This document shows, piece after piece, positions 57,366 to 64,000 of a DNA stretch of 64,000 nucleotides (positions within the stretch are counted from its first letter, which is position 1; each line of letters starts with the position of its first letter). The notes beneath the pieces were generated by a model. It was not told the DNA's origin. It saw nothing but the letters and a program-made list of their open reading frames with translations, and made no database searches. The translations under genes and the position numbers were made by a program. This DNA comes from Hymenobacter qilianensis (GTDB lineage Bacteria > Bacteroidota > Bacteroidia > Cytophagales > Hymenobacteraceae). Where the stretch lies: the NCBI RefSeq assembly GCF_014489555.1, contig NZ_CP060785.1, positions 117,768-181,767 on the forward strand, given 5' to 3'.

Positions 57366-58789
57366 ATGTTTTTCCCTCTTGTACCCCCTGCCCGGCTCCT
57401 GCCGCCGGGTAGCCGGCGGCTGGTTGTGGCCCTGCTGTTAGCGGGCTCCCTCAGCCAGGCGCAACCGACCCCGGTTATCCCGGCCGCCGGCCGCCCCCTC
57501 ACCTTACCCCAGGCCCTGGAATTGGCCCGCACCCAGGCCCCGCACCTGCAGGCCAAAGCCTACCAGGTGCAGGCCGCGGAAGCCGACCTCACCCACACCA
57601 AAACCCAACGCCTGCCCTCCCTGCGACTCAGCGGGCAGGTGAGCTACGGCTCCACCAACGCCGGGGCCGGCACCATGCTGCCCGTGGGCACCATCATTCC
57701 CAGCAGCGGCTCGCTGAGTGGGGTTAATTCCTACAATGCCGTATTCGGCAGCCTGGGCACGGCCCTTATGGAGTGGAGCCCGGTCACCTTCGGCCAGTAC
57801 CCGGCCCAATGGGCCCGGGCCGAAGCGGCCCGCAGCTACGCCCAGGCCGATGCCGACAACGAGCTGTTCACCCAGCAGCTGCGCGTGGCCCAGACCTACC
57901 TCGATTTGCTGGCCACCCAGAGTTTGCGCCGGGTGCGGGAGCAGGACGTGCGGCGGGTCGCCGTGCTGAAAAAGACCATCACCCGGCTGACCCTGCACGG
58001 CCTGCGCCCCGGCGTGGACAGCACCCTGGCCCGCGCTACCGAGGCCCAGTCCCAGCTGGCGCTCCTAACCGCCCGCGAGCAGGAAGCCGACCGCCAGGCC
58101 CGCCTCTTCACCCTGCTGGGCCAGCCCGGGGCCACCTGGCAGCCCGACACGCTCTACAACCAGACGCCGCCCCCGGCGCTGGTGCCGCCGGCCGCCACCC
58201 ACCCCACGCTGGGCCTGCAGCAGCGGGCCATTGACCTGGGCCAGGCCCGCGAAACAGCGCTGCGCCGTCAGTACCGGCCCCGGCTCTCGCTGCTGGGCGC
58301 CACCTGGGCCGGGGCTCCGGCCTGGGCGCTGACGGCCAGACCGACTACGGGCTGGGTGGGGCCGCGCCCACCCGCTTCAACTACGCCGTGGGCGTGGGGG
58401 TGGTGTTCGACCTGCTCGACTGGCCCCGCGTGCAGGCCCAGGCCCAGGCGGAAAACCTGCGCACCCAGGGTTTGCAGGCCGAGTACCGCCAGCAGCAGCT
58501 GGAGCTGAGCAACCAGGCCACCCTGGCCCAGCAGCGCCGGCAGCTGGCCGCCGAGCGGGCCCGCCAGGCTCCGCTGCAGCTCACGGCCGCCCGCCAGGCC
58601 TACCGCCAGAAGCTGGCCCTCTACAACGCCGGGCTGGCTACCGTGGTCGACCTGACCCAGGCCCTGTACGGGCTGCAGCAGGCCGAGCAGGACCAGGTGC
58701 TCACGGCCAACGCCGCCTGGCAGGCCCTGCTGGCGCAAACCGCCGCCGCCGGCGACTTCTCCTTCTTTTTCACCCCCGTAACGCCCTAG
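57366..58789 (+). CDS. TolC-family outer-membrane channel protein (one frameshift)
   Basis: An outer-membrane efflux protein of about 474 residues with an N-terminal signal (VVALLLAGSLSQAQPTPV). It has two OEP repeats: LTLPQALELARTQAPHLQAK with FTQQLRVAQTYLDLLATQSL, then FNYAVGVGVVFDLLDWPRVQ and LTAARQAYRQKLALYNAGLA. The frame breaks near 58315 in a G run (ATWAGGSGLGADGQTDYGLG restored). It is the first gene of the efflux set, 5 bp before the pump gene, and would form the trans-envelope duct. Confidence 0.9.
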
Positions 58790-58793
58790 CCCC

Positions 58794-61700
58794 ATGTACG
58801 AACTTATCCGGTCGGCCCTGCAGCGGCCCCTCACCGTGGTGGTGGCCATGCTGGCCATCCTCTTCTTCGCCTTCGCCGCCGTGCGCGACATTGCCGTGGA
58901 CATCTTCCCCAGCATGGACGTGCCGGCCATCTACGTGGCCGAGCCCTACGGGGGCCTCTCGCCCGAGCAGCTCGACGGCTTCATGGCCAACCAGTTTCAA
59001 AACAACTTCCTCTTCGTGTCCGGAGTCAAGAAGATTGAAACCAAAAGCATTCAGGGCCTGACCCTGATCAAGCTCTCCTTCTACCCCGGCACCGATATGG
59101 CCCAGGCCGCGGCCGAGGTGGCCACCCAGGTGTCGCGGGCGACGGCCTTTATGCCCACCGGCACGCTGCCCCCGCAGGTGGTGCGCTTCGACGCCAGCTC
59201 TCTGCCCGTGGGCCAGCTGGTGCTGGAAAGCGAGAAAAGCACGCTCACCCAGCTCCAGGATTTGGCCGCCAGCCGCATCCGGCCCATGTTCACCACCATT
59301 CCGGGCGTCACGTCCACGGCCCCGTTCGGCGGCAACATCCGCACCATCGTGGTGAAGGCCGACCCGGCCAAGCTGCGCGGCTACCAGCTCACGCCCGACG
59401 ACGTGGTCCAGGCTATCGTGGCCAGCAACCAGCCCTCGGCCGCCGGCAACGTGAAGATGGGCGACGTGGCCTACATGGCCCCGGTGAACTCGCTGATTGA
59501 AAACCCCGCCGACTTCCTGGACGTGCCCCTGCGCCCCGGCGCCGGGCCGGGGGTGTATTTGCGCGACGTGGCCACGGTGGAGGATGCCGCCGACGTGACG
59601 ACGGGCTACGCCGTCATCAACGGCCAGCGGGCCATCTACCTGCCGGTCATCAAAAAGGCCGATGCTTCCACCCTCAAAGTGGTGCAGCAGGTCAAGGACC
59701 AGCTGCCCACCCTGCGGGCCCTGCTGCCCGCGGACGTGAAGCTCAGCTACGCCTTCGACCAGTCGACCTACGTGGCCAACTCGCTCAAAAGCCTGGTCAC
59801 GGAGGGCATCCTGGGCGCGGTGCTCACGGGCCTGATGGTGCTCTTGTTTCTGCGCGACTGGCGCAGCGTGCTCATCGTCGTGACCACCATTCCGCTCTCG
59901 GTGTTGTCGGCCGTGATTCTGCTCCAGCTCTTCGGGCAGACGCTCAACATCATGACCCTCTCGGGCCTGGCCCTGGCCATCGGCGTGCTCGTGGACGAGG
60001 CCACGGTGACCATCGAAAACATTCACCAGCACCTGGAGCGGGGCCAGCCCAAGGCCCAGGCCATCTGGGACGCGGCCCGCGAAATTGCCCTGCCCAAACT
60101 GCTGATTCTGCTCTGCATCCTGGCCGTCTTCGCGCCCGCCCTGATTATGGAAGGCGTGCCCCGGGCCATGTTCCTGCCTTTGTCGCTGGCCGTGGGCTTT
60201 GCCATGGTGGCCTCATTCCTGCTCTCGCAAACGCTGGTGCCGGTCATGGCTAACTGGCTGCTGAAAGACCACGCGCCAACGGCCGGCCACGATGAGGCGG
60301 AAGGGAAACCCGGCTTTTTTGCCCGCTTCCAGGCCGGCTACCAGCGCCTGCTCATCCGGGCTCAGGGCCGGCAGCGGGGTCTGGTGCTGGGCTACCTAGT
60401 CTTATCAGTACTGGTAGTAGGAGCGGGGTTTGCGTTCATCGGCACCGACATCTTCCCGCAGGCCAACAGCGGGCAGTTTCAGCTGCGGCTGCGCGAGCAG
60501 GTGGGTACCCGCCTGGAAAAAACCGAGCAGACCGTAGCGGCCGTGCAGGCCATTATCAATCAGGAAGTGGGCCCCGACAACGTGGAAATCAGCTCCACCT
60601 TCGTGGGCACCCAGCCGGCCAGCTTTGCGGTTAACTCGGTGTTCGTCTTTACCGCCGGCCCCCACGAGGCCCTGTTGCAGGTAGCCCTGAAAGAGGGCGT
60701 GCACGTGAACCTGAGCCAGCTCAGGGAGCGCCTGCGCGGGCGCATCCAGCAGGCCCACCCCGGCCTGCAGCTGAGCTTCGAGCCCATCGAGCTGGTGGAA
60801 AAGGTGATGAGCGACGGGGCGCCCACGCCCATCCAGGTGAACGTGGGGGCAAAAACCTGAAGGAAACGGCTGGCCACGCCCGCAAGGTGCTGGCCGAATT
60901 GAAGCGGATTCCCTACCTGCGCGACGTGCAGATTGCCCAGCCCCTGCAGTACCCGGCCCTGCGCATCGACGTGGACCGGGAGCGGGCCGCCCAGTTCGGG
61001 CTCACCAGCCAGGAAATCACCCGGTCGGTGGTGGCGGCCACGTCCTCCTCGCGCTTCACGAGCAAAAACCTCTGGCTCGACCCCAAGTCCGGCCTGGGCT
61101 ACCAGGTGCAGGTGCAGCTGCCCGAAGACCAGCTCACCCAGCTCCAGGACTTGGAGGCGCTGCCCGTCAAGCCCGGGCAGGCCCGCCCCACCATCGGGGA
61201 GGTGGCCACGGTGTCGGCGCGGCTGATGCCCGGCCAGATTGACCGCCAGGGCCCCTACCGGCTGGTGAGCATCACGGCCAACGTGCAGGACCGGGACCTG
61301 GGCACCGCCGCCCAGGCCGTGCGCCAGGCCCTGCAACAAGTCGGGGAGCCCCCGCGGGGCGTGGTGGCGAATCTGGTGGGCCAGCCCCAGCTGCTGGCAG
61401 AAACCATGAGCAGCCTGCAGACCGGGCTGGGCATGGCCATCGTGGTGATTTTCCTGCTGCTGGCGGCCAACTTCCAGTCGTTCCGGCTCTCGCTGGTGGT
61501 GCTCTCGGTGGTGCCGGCCGTGGTGGCGGGCTCGCTGCTGCTGCTGCTGGCCACGGGGGCCACGCTCAACCTGCAGTCCTACATGGGCATGATTATGAGC
61601 GTGGGCGTGTCGGTGGCCAACGCCATTCTGCTCATCACCAGCGCCGAGAACTTGCGCCACGAGCACCGCGACGTGGCGCTAGCGGCCCGCCTGGCCGCCG

Positions 61701-61944
61701 ACACCCGCATCCGGCCCATCCTGATGACCAGCATTGCCATGATTGCCGGCATGCTGCCCATGGCCTCGGGCCTGGGGAGGGCGGCGACCAGATTGCCCCG
61801 CTGGGCCAGGCCGTCATCGGCGGCCTCCTCGCCTCCACGCTGGCCTCGCTGCTGGTCTTGCCCCACGTGTTCGGCTGGGCCATGCGCCATGTAAGCTACG
61901 AGTCCCTCTCTATGCTGCCCGCCCGGACCCGGCAGGCCGCTTAA
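58794..61944 (+). CDS. RND efflux pump inner-membrane transporter (two frameshifts)
   Basis: An AcrB/CusA-superfamily pump of about 1,050 residues with twelve helices. It opens MYELIRSALQRPLTVVVAML and carries VDIFPSMDVPAIYV, the TM4 proton-relay text LALAIGVLVDEATVTIENIH and the porter-domain text EIYSS-like ISSTFVGTQPASFAVNS. G-run breaks near 60849 and 61777 are each repaired by one base; the repaired frame ends at 61944 in phase. It resembles the HAE1 drug-efflux branch rather than the heavy-metal branch. The substrate is unknown. It is 27 bp upstream of the adaptor. Confidence 0.9.
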
Positions 61945-61971
61945 TCTTCTCCTTTTTCCAACTGGCTGTAT

Positions 61972-63144
61972 ATGAATGCCTTCCTGAAACTGATTGCCCG
62001 TTCGCCCCAACCTACTGCCCTGCTGGCGGCGGGCCTGCTGCTGAGCGGCGCGCTGAGCAGCTGCTCGTCCGGCGGCGCCTCGAACCCCGTGGCCGAGCAG
62101 CCCACGCCCGCGGCGCCGGCGGCCGTCACCACCTTCCGGCTGAGCGCCGCCCCGGCCGTGCGCCGGCTGCGGTTGCCCGCCGAGCTCAAGCCCTTGGAGC
62201 AGGTCGACATTTTCCCCCGCGTGGGCGCTTTTGTGCAGCGGGTACTGGTGGACCGCGGCTCGCGCGTGAGCAAGGGCCAGACCCTGGCCGTGCTCGAAGC
62301 CCCGGAGCTACAGGCTCAGCTGGCCCGCGCCCGCTCGCGCTGGCAGGCCGCGCAGGCCAAACTATCCGGCACCAAGGCCAGTTACGAGCGGTTGCTGCGC
62401 ACCAGCCAGGAGCCGGGCACCATCTCGCCCAATGACCTGGAGCGGGCCCGCGCCGAGCTGCAGGCCGACCAGGCGAACGGGCAGGCCGCGTATGCCGAGC
62501 TGCAGGCCCGCCGGGAGCTGAGCAACTACCTGGTGGTGCGCGCCCCGTTCAGCGGCACCATCACGGCCCGCAACGTGTCGGCCGGGGCCCTGGTGGGACC
62601 GGGCGGGGGCCAGCCGGCCGCGCCGATGTTCTCCCTGGAAAACAGCCGGACCCTGCGCCTGGAGGTGGCCGTGCCCGAAGCGGCCGCCGGCCAGTGGCTC
62701 CAGCCGGGCGCTGCGGTGCCCTTCACGGTGCCGGCCTTTCCCGGCCAGACCTTCACGGGCGTGTACCGCCGCAACGCGAGTCGGCTGAGTCCAGCCGTGC
62801 GCTCGGAGCTGGTGGAAATGGACGTGGCCAACGCCGATGGCCGCCTGAAAGCGGGCATGTACGCCCAGGTGCTGGTGGCCCTGCCCACCGAAGCGAAAGC
62901 CGTGGCCGTGCCGACCTCGGCCGTGTTTGCCTCCCCCGATGCGCCCCAGCAGGCGCAGGTGGTGCGCGTGCAGCAGGGCCGCGCCCAGTGGGTGCCCGTG
63001 CGCCAGGGCCCGCTGCTGAGCCGCGACACGGTAGTGGTATTCGGCCCTTTGCAGCCAGGGGATGAGTTGGTGCGGGAAGGCGCCGAGCAGGTGGGCGATG
63101 GGCAGCTGCTCAACGTGGCGAGGGCCAAGCCCGCCGGGGCTTGA
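61972..63144 (+). CDS. RND efflux periplasmic adaptor lipoprotein (HlyD/AcrA-like)
   Basis: An intact 390-residue adaptor with a lipoprotein signal (LLAAGLLLSGALSSCSSGG). The lipoyl-like barrel is RRLRLPAELKPLEQVDIFPR with VGAFVQRVLVDRGSRVSKGQ, and the hairpin is LEAPELQAQLARARSRWQAA and LERARAELQADQAN. It closes the TolC-RND-adaptor trio. The gene order (channel first, adaptor last) is reversed from the more usual adaptor-pump-channel order. Confidence 0.9.
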   Translation: MNAFLKLIARSPQPTALLAAGLLLSGALSSCSSGGASNPVAEQPTPAAPAAVTTFRLSAAPAVRRLRLPAELKPLEQVDIFPRVGAFVQRVLVDRGSRVSKGQTLAVLEAPELQAQLARARSRWQAAQAKLSGTKASYERLLRTSQEPGTISPNDLERARAELQADQANGQAAYAELQARRELSNYLVVRAPFSGTITARNVSAGALVGPGGGQPAAPMFSLENSRTLRLEVAVPEAAAGQWLQPGAAVPFTVPAFPGQTFTGVYRRNASRLSPAVRSELVEMDVANADGRLKAGMYAQVLVALPTEAKAVAVPTSAVFASPDAPQQAQVVRVQQGRAQWVPVRQGPLLSRDTVVVFGPLQPGDELVREGAEQVGDGQLLNVARAKPAGA

Positions 63145-63147
63145 TAT

Positions 63148-63163
63148 ATGAACGTTTCTTCAT
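63148..63163. promoter_or_regulatory. Third ArsR-type operator, between the adaptor and TlpA genes
   Basis: ATGAACGTTTCTTCAT agrees with the arsR operator at 13 of 16 positions, with an identical ATGAAC and TTCAT on the outer edges. It starts 4 bp after the adaptor stop and 34 bp before the TlpA start, so it would control a separate TlpA promoter. Confidence 0.6.
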
Positions 63164-63196
63164 TTGTTTGTTGTTGCCGGTTTAAATCCCTTGACT

Positions 63197-63796
63197 ATGA
63201 CTCGTAAAACTCTTCTGCAGTGGCTGCCGCTAGCCCTGTTTGCTCTCGTACTGTTCACCCCCCTGCGCACCCCCGTACTGAGCGGTCTGCAGCGCGGCCT
63301 GCTGGCCACGGGCCTGTGGAAGGCCCAGCTGCCGGCAATCCCGGCGGCCCCCGTTTCCCCCGCTGTTTCCTCCCCGAGCGCCAGCGCCTATCCCCACCAC
63401 CTGCCGCTGGTCACGCTCGACGGTAAACCCGTTAATCTGAGCGAGCTGAAGGGCAAGGTGGTGTTCGTCAACCTATGGGCCAGCTGGTGCCCGCCCTGCG
63501 TAGCCGAGATGCCCGGTATTCACTCTTTGTACCAGAAAATGGACCCCAAGAAGGTGGCCTTTGTGCTGCTGTCGCTGGATGAGAACCCGGCGAAGGCCCA
63601 GGCCATGATCCAGCGCCGGGGCTATACCTTCCCGGTATACTTCCCGACAGGTCCGCTGCCGGCCCCGTTTGACTCCAACGCCCTGCCCTCCACGGTCATT
63701 CTGGACCCGCAGGGGCAGGTAGCCGCCCGCCACGAGGGCATGGCCGAGTACGACACGCCCGAGTTTAAGGCGGCGTTGGAAAAGTTAGCTCGGTAA
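63197..63796 (+). CDS. TlpA/ResA-like membrane-anchored thioredoxin
   Basis: A 199-residue protein from the ATG at 63197 (MTRKTLLQWLPLALFALVLF) with one N-terminal membrane anchor and a periplasmic thioredoxin domain. The active site is NLWASWCPPCVAEMPGIHSL (CPPC). cis-Pro and fold motifs are in LPSTVILDPQGQVAARHEGM. TlpA-type proteins reduce disulfides in the periplasm. The operator shared with the sulfur operon suggests it answers to thiol stress. A strong terminator follows. Confidence 0.9.
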   Translation: MTRKTLLQWLPLALFALVLFTPLRTPVLSGLQRGLLATGLWKAQLPAIPAAPVSPAVSSPSASAYPHHLPLVTLDGKPVNLSELKGKVVFVNLWASWCPPCVAEMPGIHSLYQKMDPKKVAFVLLSLDENPAKAQAMIQRRGYTFPVYFPTGPLPAPFDSNALPSTVILDPQGQVAARHEGMAEYDTPEFKAALEKLAR

Positions 63797-63821
63797 GCGC
63801 GTCGACGCATTGCACTCCGGT

Positions 63822-63850
63822 AAAGCCCTGGCTCAACAGCCAGGGCTTTT
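63822..63850 (+). terminator. Intrinsic terminator after tlpA
   Basis: AAAGCCCTGGCT (63822-63833) and AGCCAGGGCTTT (63838-63849) with loop CAAC, followed by T. It lies 25 bp past the stop at 63796. Confidence 0.85.
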
Positions 63851-63941
63851 CTGTGGCGCTTCATCCAATAAAACGTTACTGCCCTACCGGCAACCTGAAG
63901 CACCAAGGTCCGGTCGCCGAATTGGTCATTTACGTAATGGC

Positions 63942-63959
63942 CGTGGCTGTTGCAAAAGT
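63942..63959. mobile_element. End of a third MITE-like copy (cut by the window edge)
   Basis: CGTGGCTGTTGCAAAAGT matches the left end of copy B (45751-45768) at 17 of 18 positions, in the same orientation. The other end would fall near 64094, outside this window. Confidence 0.6.
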
Positions 63960-64000
63960 CAACCCCAAGGCGGCAACTTGTTCTTCGAACCACTAAGCAC

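Noticed and set aside
58770..60032. 420-residue minus-strand frame
   Set aside because: It lies fully inside the RND pump gene, and its His/Gly/Glu-rich text is typical of antisense shadow.
1..64000. CRISPR array, rRNA or tRNA genes
   Set aside because: No regularly spaced repeats, no rRNA-like conserved stretches and no convincing cloverleaf were seen by reading. A tRNA search program would settle the last point.

Overview
The window looks like chromosomal or large-plasmid DNA from a GC-rich member of the Bacteroidota, most likely Hymenobacter or a close relative. The reasons are the high GC content, the protein families (DUF4394, DUF1259, DUF6691/YeeE pairs, PAS-rich histidine kinases, DUF6252-like lipoproteins, a BigR-like ArsR) and the lipoprotein signals. 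The genus is an inference from family content. No rRNA, tRNA, CRISPR array or complete insertion sequence was recognised.

Layout. 0-13.4 kb: metabolic and secreted enzymes (threonine aldolase, amidase, nitrilase, S9 peptidase, RidA-like protein, acetyltransferase, amidohydrolase, DUF1810, gamma-glutamyltransferase, F420-type reductase). 13.4-20.4 kb: an accessory patch with recombinase and DUF1016 remnants, three lipoproteins, IS-end relics, an AT-rich esterase and a serine recombinase next to a 21-bp palindrome. 20.4-37 kb: mixed housekeeping and accessory genes (two acyltransferases, DUF2254, ECF sigma factor, thiolase, DUF1259, Zn-alcohol dehydrogenase), with many gene fragments and a MITE. 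37.3-44.5 kb: a signalling cluster of three PAS histidine kinases and one CheY-like regulator. 45-49.5 kb: lipoproteins and a second MITE copy. 49.3-56.5 kb: one long minus-strand reactive-sulfur operon (ArsR, TauE/SafE, MBL-rhodanese, rhodanese, YeeE/YedE, DUF6691, OprD-like porin, MFS). 56.7-63.8 kb: a plus-strand tripartite RND efflux set (TolC, RND pump, adaptor) and a TlpA thioredoxin, ending at a third MITE end.

How the genes work together. The ArsR-family gene heads the sulfur operon. A 16-bp near-palindrome with ATGAAC/GTTCAT arms lies in front of arsR, in front of tauE, and 7 kb away between the efflux adaptor and the TlpA gene. This points to a small thiol- or sulfide-responsive regulon that joins sulfur import/export, persulfide oxidation and periplasmic disulfide reduction.

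Sequence quality. More than thirty genes are interrupted by a one-base loss, nearly always inside a run of G or C, and never by a gain. Restoring one base rebuilds a normal family member each time. I therefore treat these as homopolymer-length errors and give reconstructed gene spans. Separate from this, four accessory genes contain one in-frame TAG, and several genes are true fragments.
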